Below are positions 1-11,442 of a DNA stretch of 64,000 bases, piece by piece. The stretch comes from Mesorhizobium sp. LHD-90 (lineage in GTDB: Bacteria > Pseudomonadota > Alphaproteobacteria > Rhizobiales > Rhizobiaceae), in the NCBI RefSeq assembly GCF_030929505.1, contig NZ_JAVFVV010000002.1, positions 310,001 to 374,000 on the forward strand. Direction: 5' to 3'. The position numbers and the translations under genes were made by a program. The notes below the pieces were generated by a model. The model searched no databases. It saw only the letters and a list, made by a program, of their open reading frames with translations, and was not told the origin of the DNA. Position 1 is the stretch's first letter. Every line of letters starts with the position of its first letter.

Positions 1-1
1 G

Positions 2-2980
2 CAGCAGACGGTGACGGCCGACACCCTGAAGCTGATCAGCCAATCCGCGTTCGACTTGAAATCGGTGCTGCATGCGCTGGTCGAAGCCGCCGCCCACTTG
101 TGCGATGCCGACAAGGTCTCGATCACCAGGGAGCGGGACGGCCAGTTCTTCCGATCCGAGACCTACGGTTTCTCGGAGGAGTTTCTCGACTATGTAAAGG
201 ACTTGCCAGTCGAGCCCGGCAGGGAGACGGCTGACTGTCGGGCTCTTGCCGAGCGTAAGGTGGTGCATATCGCTGACGTCCTGGCAGATCCCGAGTACAC
301 GTTTTTGACTGCGCAGAAGCTGGGCAACTTCCGCACCGTGCTCAGCGTGCCGATGCTGCGCCAGGGAATCCCGGTCGGCGTCATGGCGTTGACGCGCACG
401 GAAGTGAAGTCTTTCACGGATAAGCAGATTAGCTTGGTCAGGACCTTCGCCGACCAGGCGGTCATCGCCATCGAGAACGTGCGGCTCTTCTCCGAACTCG
501 ACGCCCGCAACCGCGAGATCACCGAGGCGCTGGAGCAGCAGACCGCCAGCGCCGACGTGCTGAAAGTGATCAGCCGTTCGGTCGGCCAGACCGAGCCGGT
601 GTTCGAGGCCATTCTCGAAAGCGCCGCGCGTCTGTGCGAGGCAAGCTTCGCCAATCTGGCTCTGTGCGAGGACGGCGGGCTGCGGCACGCTGCCGTTTAT
701 GGCTTCCCGCCAGAGTGGGAGGCGTACCGTCGGGAACATCCGATCCTGCGGCCGCTGCCGAGTTCTGCGATCGGTCGTGTTCTTGCAAACAGAATGCCGG
801 TTCATGTTCATGATGCAATCGATGATCAGGCCTATCGCGACGGCGATCCAGGCCGGCTCAACGTGGTGAACCTACTCGGTGCAAGGACGATACTCTCGGT
901 GCCGCTGCTGAAGGACGGCGCGGTCGTGGGTGTCATAACCATCCACCGCAGGGAGGTGCGGGATTTTACCGACAAGCAGATCGCTCTGGTCGCCAATTTC
1001 GCCAGCCAGGCCGTCATCGCCATCGAGAACGCCCGGCTTTTCTCCGAACTCGAAGTCCGCAACCGCGAAGTGAGCGAGGCGTTGCAGCAGCAGACCGCCA
1101 TGGCGGACGTGTTGAAGGCCATTAGCCGATCGACCTTCGATCTCGATACAGTGCTGAGGACGCTGATAGCATCGGCATCCCGCCTCTGCGATGCTGGCCC
1201 GGCCCAAGTCTGGCGCCGCGACGGCGACGTTTACAGGCTTGCCGTCGCGCATCTGTTCGGTTCGGACCATGTGCAACTAGAGCAGTTGCTGGAGATCCGT
1301 CCGGGCCGGGCAAGCACGGTCGCCCGAGCGCTCCAGGAGATGCGCGCTGTCCAGATCATCGATGTGCTGGAAGATCCGGAATATGAGCTGAAACATGAGG
1401 CTCGGGTCGGCAACATCCGTACGGTGCTCGCCGCTCCTCTGCTCAGGAGCGGAGAGCCGATCGGGGTCTTCTCCTTTGCGCGCTATCGCGTTGAGCCTTT
1501 TACCCAACGTCAGATCGAACTCATCGAGACATTTGCCGACCAGGCCGTCATCGCCATCGAGAACGCCCGGCTTTTCTCCGAACTCGAAGTCCGCAACCGC
1601 GAAGTGAGCGAGGCACTGGAGCAGCAGACCGCCTCTGCCGATGTGCTGAGCGTGATCAGTCGTTCGGTCGGTCAGACCGAGCCGGTGTTTAGCGCCATTC
1701 TGGAGAGTGCGGCTCGGCTGTGCGATGCGAGTTCCGCCCACATGGCGCTTCGCGATGGCGACGGTTGGCGCAACGTCGCCGCCTTTGGCGGCACACCGGA
1801 ATGGGAAGAATATCGCCGCCAACATCTGCAAATTATGCATCCGATGCCAAGTTCCGCGATGGGCCGCGTGCTCGCGACTGGCATGCCGATCCATGTCGAT
1901 GACGCAATGGACGATCAGGCATATCGTGATGGTGATCCAGGTCGGCTCAGCGTTGTGAGGCTGCTTGGCGCGAGGACGTTACTTTGCGTGCCACTGTTGA
2001 AGGATGGCAATGTCGTCGGCATCATCACCCTCCACCGCCAAGAGGTCCGCCCGTTCAGCGAAAAGCAGATAGCTCTGGTCGCCAGCTTCGCCGACCAGGC
2101 GGTCATCGCAATCGAGAACGCTCGTCTCTTCTCCGAACTCGAAGCGCGCAACCGCGAGATACTGTCGCGGTACTTTTCGCCCAATCTGGCGGAACGCCTT
2201 GCCGCCACTGGCGTGGACGAGATCGAGCTTTCGGGAGAGCGCCGCGACGTCGCGGTGCTGTTTTCCGACATCGAGGGTTTTACTTCGCTGGTCGAGACGA
2301 TGGAACCGGGCGTGCTCGGCGAGTTGTTGAACGGTTATCTCGCCGGCATGACGTCGGTTGTCTTCTCCCATGAAGGCACCCTGGCGAAGATCGTCGGCGA
2401 CGCGCTGCACGTCCTGTTCGGGGCGCCGGGAGACCAGCCCGACCGGGCCGCCCGCGCGGTCGCCTGCGCGCTCGACCTCGACCTCTTCGCACAGTCCTTC
2501 CGCAAACTCTGGCTGGAAAAAGGCGTGGCGCTCGGACCGACGCGCATCGGCGTCAATGCCGGCCCGGCGATCGTCGGCAATTTCGGTGGCGGCCGCTTCT
2601 TCGACTACACCGCCTATGGCGACACGATAAACACCGCGGCGCGGCTGGAGAACGCCAACAAGCAGATCGGAACGCGCGTCTGCATCAGTGAAAGCGTGGT
2701 CAGCCAGGTGCCGGCTTTCCGGGGCCGCCCGGTCGGCGATCTGATTCTGCGGGGCAGGACCGAGCCTCTGCGTGCCTACGAGCCGCTGCGGCCCGGCGAA
2801 CAGGACGACGTCTCGGCCGACGGCTACCTGAAGGCCTTTGCCAGGCTGGAAGCGTTGGACCCAGGCGCAATGGGGGCCTTCGCCGCCGAGGTCGGCAGGC
2901 AGCCCGACGACCGCCTCGCCGGCTTCCACCTCAAGCGGCTGCTCAACGGCGCGAGCGGAACGCGCATCCATCTGGATTGA
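2..2980 (+). CDS. Multi-GAF class III adenylate/guanylate cyclase (5' end outside window)
   Basis: This signalling enzyme should make a cyclic nucleotide under control of ligand-binding GAF domains. Four GAF domains are visible, followed by a class III cyclase domain near residues 735-920. The metal-binding aspartates sit in FSDIEGFT and [12 protein letters not shown], and NTAARLE carries the Asn/Arg transition-state pair. GAF 1 resembles GAF 3 and GAF 2 resembles GAF 4, so the order is A-B-A-B. The first in-frame start (GTG at 11) is not the real start: the codons before it read QQT, which matches the inter-GAF linker EALEQQT, so the protein begins upstream of the window. No transmembrane segment is seen in the visible part. 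Confidence 0.93.
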   Translation, partial: QQTVTADTLKLISQSAFDLKSVLHALVEAAAHLCDADKVSITRERDGQFFRSETYGFSEEFLDYVKDLPVEPGRETADCRALAERKVVHIADVLADPEYTFLTAQKLGNFRTVLSVPMLRQGIPVGVMALTRTEVKSFTDKQISLVRTFADQAVIAIENVRLFSELDARNREITEALEQQTASADVLKVISRSVGQTEPVFEAILESAARLCEASFANLALCEDGGLRHAAVYGFPPEWEAYRREHPILRPLPSSAIGRVLANRMPVHVHDAIDDQAYRDGDPGRLNVVNLLGARTILSVPLLKDGAVVGVITIHRREVRDFTDKQIALVANFASQAVIAIENARLFSELEVRNREVSEALQQQTAMADVLKAISRSTFDLDTVLRTLIASASRLCDAGPAQVWRRDGDVYRLAVAHLFGSDHVQLEQLLEIRPGRASTVARALQEMRAVQIIDVLEDPEYELKHEARVGNIRTVLAAPLLRSGEPIGVFSFARYRVEPFTQRQIELIETFADQAVIAIENARLFSELEVRNREVSEALEQQTASADVLSVISRSVGQTEPVFSAILESAARLCDASSAHMALRDGDGWRNVAAFGGTPEWEEYRRQHLQIMHPMPSSAMGRVLATGMPIHVDDAMDDQAYRDGDPGRLSVVRLLGARTLLCVPLLKDGNVVGIITLHRQEVRPFSEKQIALVASFADQAVIAIENARLFSELEARNREILSRYFSPNLAERLAATGVDEIELSGERRDVAVLFSDIEGFTSLVETMEPGVLGELLNGYLAGMTSVVFSHEGTLAKIVGDALHVLFGAPGDQPDRAARAVACALDLDLFAQSFRKLWLEKGVALGPTRIGVNAGPAIVGNFGGGRFFDYTAYGDTINTAARLENANKQIGTRVCISESVVSQVPAFRGRPVGDLILRGRTEPLRAYEPLRPGEQDDVSADGYLKAFARLEALDPGAMGAFAAEVGRQPDDRLAGFHLKRLLNGASGTRIHLD
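1006..1614 (+). repeat. 75-nt exact direct repeat within the GAF array
   Basis: Positions 1006-1080 and 1540-1614 are identical over 75 nt and lie one GAF module (534 nt) apart. They encode the conserved end of one GAF domain and the linker to the next. The identity at synonymous positions points to recent duplication or gene conversion between modules. Confidence 0.9.
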
Positions 2981-2985
2981 GGACC

Positions 2986-3003
2986 GACAGGGATAAGCCT
3001 GTC
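2986..3003 (+). terminator. Hairpin after the cyclase gene
   Basis: A perfect 6-bp stem (GACAGG/CCTGTC) with a 6-nt loop begins 6 nt after the cyclase stop codon. No clear T-run follows, so it is only a possible terminator. Confidence 0.35.
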
Positions 3004-3383
3004 TTCGTGGCGGGCAAGCGGCGGACAGCAAATAAGTCGGCTTCTCAGTTCTATTGCCGCGTGATAAAATATCAAGGTCGTTTCGGCCGTCTGCGAAATG
3101 TGCCTGAAGAGGTATGGAGGAGGCGGTTTATTGGAGGCTGTTCGTCGCGCGCCGCATTGTTGCTCCAACCTTTGTGGGCGGCAGGCATGTGAAGGGATTT
3201 GGATATTTGGTGGCCCTGGACCGGGGGCGTCCGGCATCGCCAAACACCTTCTTTCAATGCGGTTGATGCTGCCAGAATGGTGCATCCGCCGATTTTCCGG
3301 CGGCGGGTGGCGTCCTGCAAGTCGGATGTTCATGCTGTCCAGATGCCGGGGGAAGCATTGTTCATGGGGCCATCTCGTATCTG
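3004..3383. other. Intergenic stretch without a supported gene
   Basis: About 380 bp lie between the cyclase and the SulP gene. Short open frames on both strands have no recognisable product. The A/T-rich part around 3025-3080 could hold the promoter for the downstream operon, but no convincing -35/-10 pair stands out. Confidence 0.5.
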
Positions 3384-5087
3384 ATGGGCAAGGGTGTCGT
3401 CCCGCTCCCGATCTTCGCCGGCCTGTCGGGCTATCGGGCGGGCTGGGTCCGAGGCGACGTGTCGGCGGGACTTGCGGTCGCGGCAGTAGGACTTCCCAGC
3501 GCCATCGCCTATCCGGCGATTGCGGGCCTGCCTCCGGAGACGGGCATATACGCCAGCATCTTGCCGCTAGTCGCCTATGCGTTCTTCGGTCCCTCGCGAC
3601 AGCTCATTGTCGGACCCGATGCCGCGACGATGACCGTTCTGGCGGCCGTGTTGGCCGCTGTCGTCGCGAGCGTGCCTGCGGGCGTCGCCGTGGACCGTCC
3701 GGCGATTGCCGCGACGCTGGCCCTTGCTGTCGGCCTGTACTGCCTGCTGGCCCGCGCGCTTCGGCTCGGTGTGGTCGCAAACTTTCTGTCCCGTCCAATT
3801 CTGACCGGATTCTTCGCGGGTATTTCCCTTTCGATCCTGATCGGACAGATCGGCCGGTTCACCGGGCTGAGCATCCAGGCCGATGGCCTGATCGGGCCGG
3901 TCCTCGAATTCATCCGCGAAGCCGCGTCGACGCACTGGCCGTCCTTGCTGCTGGCCATGTGCATGTTTGTTCTGTTGCAGATCGCGCGAAGCATGCGCTT
4001 CCCGGTTCCCGGCCCCGTTGTGGTGATTGTGCTCGCCGTCATCCTCTCGGCGCTGTTCGATTTCGAAGGGCATGGCATCGCTGTCGTCGGCGACATCCCC
4101 GCCGCGCTTCCCTCGCTTGCGCTGCCGCAAGTTTCAGGCCTGCCAATCGACACGGTCTTGCTCGGCGCCGCGGCGATCTTTCTCGTGAGTTTTGGGTCGG
4201 GAGTTGTCTGTGCCCGCAGCTTTGGTGCCCAAGCCGGTTTTCCGGTCGACGCGAACCGCGAGCTAACCGGGTTCGGCGCGGCCAACATCGCCGCAGGCCT
4301 TTTCGGCGCCTTCCCGGTGAGCGCATCGGACTCGCGCACGGCGGTCAACCTGACAGTCGGGGGGAATTCGCAGGTGGTCAGCCTGATCGCTGCCGCGACC
4401 CTGGTTGCAGCGGTTCTGTTCTTGGCTCCGGCGCTTCGGATTCTGCCGATCCCCGCACTCGGGGCGATCCTCGCCTCGACCGCGATAGGTCTGATCGACC
4501 TCGATGCGCTGAGGCGGATCTGGCGGGTCAGCCGTATGGAATTCGTTTTCGCCCTCATTGCGATGTGGGGGCCGATAGGTCTTGGCGTCCTGAACGGCGT
4601 CGTGATCGCAGTGGGCGCGACGCTGATCTATCTTCTTCGCAAGCTCATGTTTCCCCGCGATGCCTTGCTCGGTCGCGTTCCGGGCCGTGCCGGGTTCTTC
4701 AAGCTGCATCGCGTTTCCGATGCCGGTTCCATACCCGGGCTGGCCATCGTGCTCATCCAGGGCAGCCTTCTGTTTTTCAACACCGACTACGTGAAATCGC
4801 GTCTGCTGGCGATTGCCGCGGAACTGCCCGGCGACACGCGCTGGCTGCTGATCGACGCGAGCGCAATCGCCCAGATCGACAGTTCGGCGGCGGCAATGCT
4901 GGACGAGGTCAGAGCCACTCTGGCCGACCGCGGGATACGGCTTGGTTTGGCCGAGTTGCACAGCGAAGCGCGCGACATGCTCGGACGGGCGGGGGTGATC
5001 GAGCGAATTGGCGAGGCGATGATCTTCGACGATCTGGAGGACGTGGACCTCGCCTTCAAAGCGCAAGGCAAACGCGTTCGAACTTGA
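3384..5087 (+). CDS. SulP family anion permease with STAS domain
   Basis: This inner-membrane carrier belongs to the SulP/SLC26 family (sulfate, bicarbonate or a related anion). The N-terminal half carries the family pattern AGLPPETGIYASILP (about residues 47-61) and the segment FFGPSRQLIVGPDA, followed by many hydrophobic helices. A C-terminal STAS domain starts near residue 440, with the switch region LLIDASAIAQIDSSAAAML. The 567-residue length is normal. The start at 3384 has only a weak ribosome site, but it precedes the expected SulP N-terminus. PPK2 follows 31 nt later on the same strand, so co-transcription is likely. The substrate cannot be fixed from sequence. Confidence 0.9.
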   Translation: MGKGVVPLPIFAGLSGYRAGWVRGDVSAGLAVAAVGLPSAIAYPAIAGLPPETGIYASILPLVAYAFFGPSRQLIVGPDAATMTVLAAVLAAVVASVPAGVAVDRPAIAATLALAVGLYCLLARALRLGVVANFLSRPILTGFFAGISLSILIGQIGRFTGLSIQADGLIGPVLEFIREAASTHWPSLLLAMCMFVLLQIARSMRFPVPGPVVVIVLAVILSALFDFEGHGIAVVGDIPAALPSLALPQVSGLPIDTVLLGAAAIFLVSFGSGVVCARSFGAQAGFPVDANRELTGFGAANIAAGLFGAFPVSASDSRTAVNLTVGGNSQVVSLIAAATLVAAVLFLAPALRILPIPALGAILASTAIGLIDLDALRRIWRVSRMEFVFALIAMWGPIGLGVLNGVVIAVGATLIYLLRKLMFPRDALLGRVPGRAGFFKLHRVSDAGSIPGLAIVLIQGSLLFFNTDYVKSRLLAIAAELPGDTRWLLIDASAIAQIDSSAAAMLDEVRATLADRGIRLGLAELHSEARDMLGRAGVIERIGEAMIFDDLEDVDLAFKAQGKRVRT

Positions 5088-5118
5088 AAGGCAGAGTGGC
5101 CAAGCTCCGGAGGGAACC

Positions 5119-6006
5119 ATGAGCAAGGGCAAGAACAAGAACAAGAAAAAGCGTGAAGCAGACGCGAACGACGAGCATCGGGCGAACCAGCCGCAGGTCG
5201 AGACGGGCGGTGCGTTGGCGGAGACAAAGCCGAACGGCGGCTACAGATCGGAAATCGAGCGGCTGCAAGTCGAGCTTGCTCATCTGCAGGCATGGGTGAA
5301 GAAGTCCGGGGCGCGTATCGTGATCGTCTTCGAGGGTCGCGACGCGGCCGGAAAGGGCGGCGTGATCAAGCGCATCACCGAGCGGGTCAGCCCGCGCGTG
5401 TTCCGCGTCGTGGCGCTGCCGGCGCCAACCGACCGCGAAAAGTCCCAGATCTACATGCAGCGCTACGTTGCGCACCTGCCGGCGGCCGGCGAGATCGTGA
5501 TATTCGATCGCTCCTGGTACACCCGCCCCGGCGTCGAGCGGGTGATGGGCTTTTGCAGCGACGCCGCGGCACGCCGCTTCCTCGAGTTGGCGCCCGGCTT
5601 CGAAGCGGCGATCGTCGAGAGCGGCGTCACCCTGCTCAAATACTTCCTCGACGTGAGCGAGGAAGAACAGGAGAAGCGCTTCCGCCAGCGTATCGAGGAT
5701 CCCGTGCGGCAGTGGAAGCTGAGCCCGATGGACATCGAGTCCTATCGCCGCTGGTGGGATTTTACCCGCGCCTACAACGAGATGATCAGCATGACCGACA
5801 CCAGTCACGGGCCGTGGTGGATCGTGCCGTCGAACGACAAGAAGCAGGCTCGCATCAACTGCATCTCGCACATACTGAACTCGATCCCCTACGAGCGTGT
5901 CCCGTTCGAAGAACCCAAGCTGGGCAAGCGGCAAAAGCGACCCAATGGCTTCAAGGACGACAGTACCCCGCGAAAGGTGGTGCCGGACGTGTTCAGCGGG
6001 ACATAG
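5119..6006 (+). CDS. ppk2: Polyphosphate kinase 2 (PPK2) family protein
   Basis: PPK2 enzymes transfer phosphate between polyphosphate and nucleoside diphosphates. The 295-residue protein has a lysine-rich N-terminal tail (residues 1-12), a Walker A loop GRDAAGKGG at 73-81 and a Walker B/lid region IFDRSWY at 128-134. The following motif reads TRPGVERVMGF where most family members have NRAGVERVMGF. A strong ribosome site (GGAGGG) lies 5 nt before the ATG. Single-domain architecture is typical of the class I enzymes that favour NTP formation, but nucleotide preference is inferred. It lies between SulP and a small uncharacterised gene. Confidence 0.93.
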   Translation: MSKGKNKNKKKREADANDEHRANQPQVETGGALAETKPNGGYRSEIERLQVELAHLQAWVKKSGARIVIVFEGRDAAGKGGVIKRITERVSPRVFRVVALPAPTDREKSQIYMQRYVAHLPAAGEIVIFDRSWYTRPGVERVMGFCSDAAARRFLELAPGFEAAIVESGVTLLKYFLDVSEEEQEKRFRQRIEDPVRQWKLSPMDIESYRRWWDFTRAYNEMISMTDTSHGPWWIVPSNDKKQARINCISHILNSIPYERVPFEEPKLGKRQKRPNGFKDDSTPRKVVPDVFSGT

Positions 6007-6038
6007 GCTCAACGAGACTTTTCAAGGGAGGAACTGCA

Positions 6039-6509
6039 ATGGCCGACATCAAGACTATCGATCCGAATGCCACACCTCCAAGCGCCGCCGACCTTCGGAT
6101 GGCTCTATTGGAGGAGCAACTCGCGGAAATGAAGAAGAGAGAATCAAAGAGGGCGCAGGAGCAGCAGAAAGTCACGAGCTTCGCCGAAGATTTTCTGAAA
6201 GATCATGTCACCGAGGATGAAATAGCAATGGTTCGTCGTCTGGTGACGAATGCGGTCAAGGACGGCAAGTTCGAGGCCCTCGTCTACAGCTTTCCGTCTG
6301 ACCTGTGCTCCGACAGCGGCCGGGCGATCAACAGCAATGATCCTCAATGGACTGAAACGCTGCAAGGAAAAGCCAAGGAGTTTTACGGCCGCTACCTCAA
6401 GTTCGGCAAGCCGCAAGGCTTCAAGCTAAAGGCCATGGTCATCAACTTTCCCGGCGGAATCCCCGGCGACGTTGGCTTCTTCCTGAACTGGGCGCCGGAA
6501 ACGAAATAG
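6039..6509 (+). CDS. Conserved hypothetical protein downstream of ppk2
   Basis: This 156-residue soluble protein has no recognised domain. Residues about 15-45 are rich in Glu, Lys and Gln in a heptad-like order, suggesting a short coiled coil. The C-terminal half is compact and ends in GGIPGDVGFFLNWAPETK. The ATG at 6039 is preceded by an AGGGAGG ribosome site, which fixes the start. It follows ppk2 by 32 nt on the same strand, so the two are probably co-transcribed. A role with polyphosphate or the PPK2 enzyme is a guess from position only. Confidence 0.75.
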   Translation: MADIKTIDPNATPPSAADLRMALLEEQLAEMKKRESKRAQEQQKVTSFAEDFLKDHVTEDEIAMVRRLVTNAVKDGKFEALVYSFPSDLCSDSGRAINSNDPQWTETLQGKAKEFYGRYLKFGKPQGFKLKAMVINFPGGIPGDVGFFLNWAPETK

Positions 6510-6650
6510 CACCGGCCGTTGGTGTCAGTGCGATAACAAGCGGGCCACCCGTTGCTATACGGCCGTCGCAGTTAAACTGGTCGCATCGCGCATGGCTGGA
6601 AACCGCCGGCGGATTAGGATAAACATGCGGTCCACGAGGGTGGGCCGCTG

Positions 6651-7457
6651 ATGGACGTTGAATTCAGCACCGAGATCGACCTCTCTCACAGGGACAGGCC
6701 GGCCGCTGACCCGCCGCTACGGCTTTCCGATCCCGACCTTTTTGCACGCATCGACGCCTACACGATCGGCCCCGCCGACGCCGAGCTGAGTTTTGCCAGC
6801 CGCCTTGCCCGCGAGAACGACTGGTCGGACGGCTACGCAACCGAGGTGATCGGCGAATACAAGCGTTTCATCTACCTCGTCTGCATTTCCGACGGCACGT
6901 TGACGCCGTCGCGCGACGTCGACGAGGCCTGGCACCTGCATCTTTCCTATACACGCGACTATTGGGAGCGGTTCTGCCGCGACACGCTGAAGCGCGACCT
7001 GCACCACACGCCGACCGAGGGCGGACAGGCCGAGGCCGGCAAGTTTGCCGAACTCTACAACGACACTTTGCGCGCCTACCGGGCCGAGTTCCGGGAAAAG
7101 CCGCCGCGCCTGATCTGGCCGGACGCGGAGGCCCGGTTTTCGGAAAACGCCAGTCCGGTGAAGGTGAGTGACGATCGCTATTTCATCGTCGCAAAGCAGT
7201 ACGGCGCCTCATTGGCAGTCGCAGGCGCAGCCATCTTCTTCGCCGGCGCCGCGCTGGCAAATGCCTATCCCAGCAAATTCTATCTCGCGATGCTGGTCCT
7301 GCTGGGGATCTTGCTCGTGATTACAGCTTTGGCCGGGAGTATGCCTGTCAAGGCCAAGGCGCAGAGGGGCGTGTCAGCCGGCGGCTGTGGCTCCGGCCCG
7401 GCGGGCTGCAACGGCGCCAGCGGTTGCGGCGGCGGAGGCTGCGGCGGCGGCGACTAG
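6651..7457 (+). CDS. Membrane protein with a GRDP-like domain and Gly/Cys-rich tail
   Basis: The N-terminal 150 residues resemble the glycine-rich-domain-protein-like fold, with DVDEAWHLHLSYTRDYW as the key motif; its histidines may bind metal. Two hydrophobic segments follow at about residues 183-228, so the protein is probably anchored in the inner membrane. The last 25 residues are almost only Gly and Cys (CGSGPAGCNG, then SGCGGGGCGGGD), with five cysteines. The overall plan recalls the TIGR04222 type of membrane protein. The function is unknown. The gene is monocistronic, 141 nt after its neighbour. Confidence 0.75.
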   Translation: MDVEFSTEIDLSHRDRPAADPPLRLSDPDLFARIDAYTIGPADAELSFASRLARENDWSDGYATEVIGEYKRFIYLVCISDGTLTPSRDVDEAWHLHLSYTRDYWERFCRDTLKRDLHHTPTEGGQAEAGKFAELYNDTLRAYRAEFREKPPRLIWPDAEARFSENASPVKVSDDRYFIVAKQYGASLAVAGAAIFFAGAALANAYPSKFYLAMLVLLGILLVITALAGSMPVKAKAQRGVSAGGCGSGPAGCNGASGCGGGGCGGGD

Positions 7458-7503
7458 CAGCTTGGCCGCCGGAAACTGAACGGCCTGCCCCTTCGCGTCG
7501 ATC

Positions 7504-8055
7504 TCAATTGAACACGATCCGCGCCAGCACATGCAGCCGTTCGCCGTCCGGCCGCACGATCACCGCCTCGCCCTCGCGCGCCGAAACGCCGGTCAGCGCC
7601 AGGATGTCCTCGGCATGGGTGACCATGACCAGATTGTCCGAACCGGCAAAACCGGCAATCGTGTCCACGACCGCCTTCAACTGCGCCGCCTTTTGCGCCT
7701 CGTCCGCCTTCGGCGGATCGAGCGCCTCGAAGATCTCCGGCTTGGCGTCGAAGGCGATGCGCGCCGTGTCCAGGCAGCGGCACCAGCGGCTGGACAGGAT
7801 CCTTTCCACCGGCGCGGCGCGGGCCGCGAACAGCGCCCCGATCTTGCGTGCCTGCTGCTTTCCGCGTTCGGAGAGATTGCGCTGCGTGGCGCATTTCTCG
7901 ATGTCGAAATTGGCGGGCTCGGCGCCGCCGCCGCTCATGGCGTGGCGCATCAGCACGACATGGCCGCCCTCGCGCAGCAGCGCCCAGCCGGCCTCGGTGG
8001 CCATAGCCGGCCCGGCGCACAGCAAGAACACCAGCGCGGCAAAAAATCGAAGCAT
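7504..8055 (-). CDS. Secreted histidine phosphatase family protein
   Basis: This 183-residue member of the phosphoglycerate-mutase-like superfamily has a signal peptide (MLRFFAALVFLLCAGPAMA). The catalytic loop is VVLMRHAMSGGG, with the nucleophilic His after MR, and the second histidine is in VMVTHAEDI. The open frame extends 49 codons further upstream, but the ATG at 8055 is preferred because it begins the signal peptide and has a GGGAGGA ribosome site just upstream. It is convergent with the GRDP-like gene and divergent from the AEC carrier. A periplasmic phosphomonoesterase role is inferred; the substrate is unknown. Confidence 0.85.
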   Translation of the reverse strand: MLRFFAALVFLLCAGPAMATEAGWALLREGGHVVLMRHAMSGGGAEPANFDIEKCATQRNLSERGKQQARKIGALFAARAAPVERILSSRWCRCLDTARIAFDAKPEIFEALDPPKADEAQKAAQLKAVVDTIAGFAGSDNLVMVTHAEDILALTGVSAREGEAVIVRPDGERLHVLARIVFN

Positions 8056-8240
8056 CCATCCTCCCGATCCGGCTTCCCGGACATAGGGATGGCAAAGCAT
8101 ATGGAAAAACAAGGCTTGTGGTCGGTCTACCCCGCGAAAGACCTGCAGGCGTTGCGCACGGCAAAAGGCTCGCCTATCAAGGCCGCAGCCCTTTCCCCGC
8201 ATTCTCTCTCGCGCGCAGCAGCCCGCCCGGTCACGAAAAA

Positions 8241-9191
8241 ATGTCCCCGCTTGTCGAAACCGTGCTGTTCATCTTCGGCCTCGTGGCGCTGGGTTATCTC
8301 GCAGGCGCCACCGGCTACCTGAAGATCCAGACCGGCGACGCGCTGTCGGAATTCGCGGTCGGCGTGGCGCTGCCGCTGCTGCTCTTCCGCACCATGGTGA
8401 CCGCCGATTTCCATGGCTCGGCGCCGTGGGGCCTGTGGGGCGTCTATTTTTCGGCCGTCGTCGTCGCCTGGACGGCGGGCCATCTGGTGACGACCCGCGT
8501 CTTCGGCCGCGACTCCAAGGCGGGGGTCGTCGGCGGCGTCTCCTCGGCCTTCTCCAACCTGGTGCTGCTCGGCATCCCGTTCATGCTCGGCGTGTTCGGC
8601 CAGAAAGGTTTTGAGGAACTGTCGCTGCTGATCTCGATCCACCTGCCCATCATGCTGATGGCCTCGATCGTCATCTTCCAGTTCGTCAGCCGGCGCGACG
8701 GCGAGCCCATGCACCCGCTGATCATCCTGCGCGATTTCCTGCGCAAGATATTCACCAACCCGCTGATCCTTGGCATTTTCTGCGGCCTGCTGTGGCGGCT
8801 GACCGGGCTCGACCTGCCGGTGCTGGCCATGCGTTTCGTCGACGCGCTTGCAGGCATCGCGGCACCGCTCGCGCTGTTCGCCATGGGGCTCGGCCTGAAA
8901 AAATTCGGCATCTCGGGAAACGTCCGGCCGGCGGTCACCCTGTCGATGCTGAAACTCTTCCTGATGCCCGCCACCGCCATGGCGCTGGCGCTGGCCTTCG
9001 GCCTGCCGCCGCTGACGGCGAAGATCGCGGTGGCGGCGGCCGCGCTGCCGTCGGGCGTGAATTCCTACCTGATCGCCATGCAGTTCGGTACCGGCCAGGC
9101 GCTGGCCTCCAACCAGATGACCATCGCCACCGCGCTCGCGGTGGTCACCATGACTTTTTGGATGACGGTGGTGGTGGCGGTGTTCGGGTAG
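8241..9191 (+). CDS. AEC (auxin efflux carrier) family transporter
   Basis: The 316-residue, almost wholly hydrophobic protein has about ten predicted membrane helices in two halves joined by a polar stretch near residues 150-165. The segments FAVGVALPLLLFRTM and LPSGVNSYLIAMQFG are typical of AEC/MdcF-like carriers, which export or exchange organic anions. The ATG at 8241 follows a purine-rich run (CACGAAAAA) rather than a classical ribosome site; an upstream in-frame start at 8118 would add a tail without membrane character. It stands alone and is divergent from the phosphatase gene. Confidence 0.88.
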   Translation: MSPLVETVLFIFGLVALGYLAGATGYLKIQTGDALSEFAVGVALPLLLFRTMVTADFHGSAPWGLWGVYFSAVVVAWTAGHLVTTRVFGRDSKAGVVGGVSSAFSNLVLLGIPFMLGVFGQKGFEELSLLISIHLPIMLMASIVIFQFVSRRDGEPMHPLIILRDFLRKIFTNPLILGIFCGLLWRLTGLDLPVLAMRFVDALAGIAAPLALFAMGLGLKKFGISGNVRPAVTLSMLKLFLMPATAMALALAFGLPPLTAKIAVAAAALPSGVNSYLIAMQFGTGQALASNQMTIATALAVVTMTFWMTVVVAVFG

Positions 9192-9424
9192 GCCGGCTCG
9201 GCACGGCGCGGAAGCGGCGGGCGGAGTAGGGCCCACGTAAGTTACACGCCGGCGCTGGCGATATCGGCCGCTACCGCTACTGTACTGAAAACGCCAGTCG
9301 TCGAACGCGTCAGGCCTACTGCGGCCTGCGCGGCTGGGCGCAAGGCGCAAATCATCGAACGGTTCGCACCGCGATCCAGAGACGACACAACGGCATCCTG
9401 CCGGCATCCGAGGAGGGAGACCCA

Positions 9425-9751
9425 ATGACAATGAGACGGAAAAGCTATCTCTGGACAAGCGTCTTCGCCGGCCTCGCGCTGGCCGGCTGCCAGGGGTCTT
9501 CCGGTACGGGCGCTTCGGCGGCGGCCGGGCAAATCGTGTCGGCCGGCCAGATGCCAAACTTTTGCCGGTCGCAATTCGCCAGTCAGACGGGAGTAAGCCC
9601 CGGTGCAATCTCGACCGACGATCCCGTCGTCGGCGCTGGTGGAACGACGATCAGGGGCACATGGACCTTGCCCAACGACGACGACACGGCAGGGACCTTC
9701 CAGTGCCGCTTCGGACCTAACGGCGCGTTCCTGGGGGCGAACCAGATCTGA
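9425..9751 (+). CDS. Small putative lipoprotein
   Basis: This 108-residue protein has a short lipoprotein signal ending in the lipobox LAGC near residue 22, so it is probably anchored to the outer or inner membrane. The mature part has two further cysteines (NFCRSQF and TFQCRFG) that could form a disulfide. No family is recognised. A GGAGGG ribosome site lies about 6 nt before the ATG; a second ATG two codons on is also possible. Confidence 0.75.
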   Translation: MTMRRKSYLWTSVFAGLALAGCQGSSGTGASAAAGQIVSAGQMPNFCRSQFASQTGVSPGAISTDDPVVGAGGTTIRGTWTLPNDDDTAGTFQCRFGPNGAFLGANQI

Positions 9752-9831
9752 GAAGCAGCGCGCCTGTCGGCTTCAAGCCGTGGCATTCGGTGGGCGGCCC
9801 TTACGAGCCGCCCACCCGAAGATGCGATACG

Positions 9832-11442
<1,611 letters not shown>

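Noticed and set aside
3098-5122. A 674-codon plus-strand frame overlapping the SulP gene
   Set aside because: The Arg-rich product is typical of an out-of-frame reading of a membrane-protein gene; SulP and STAS motifs lie in the other frame.
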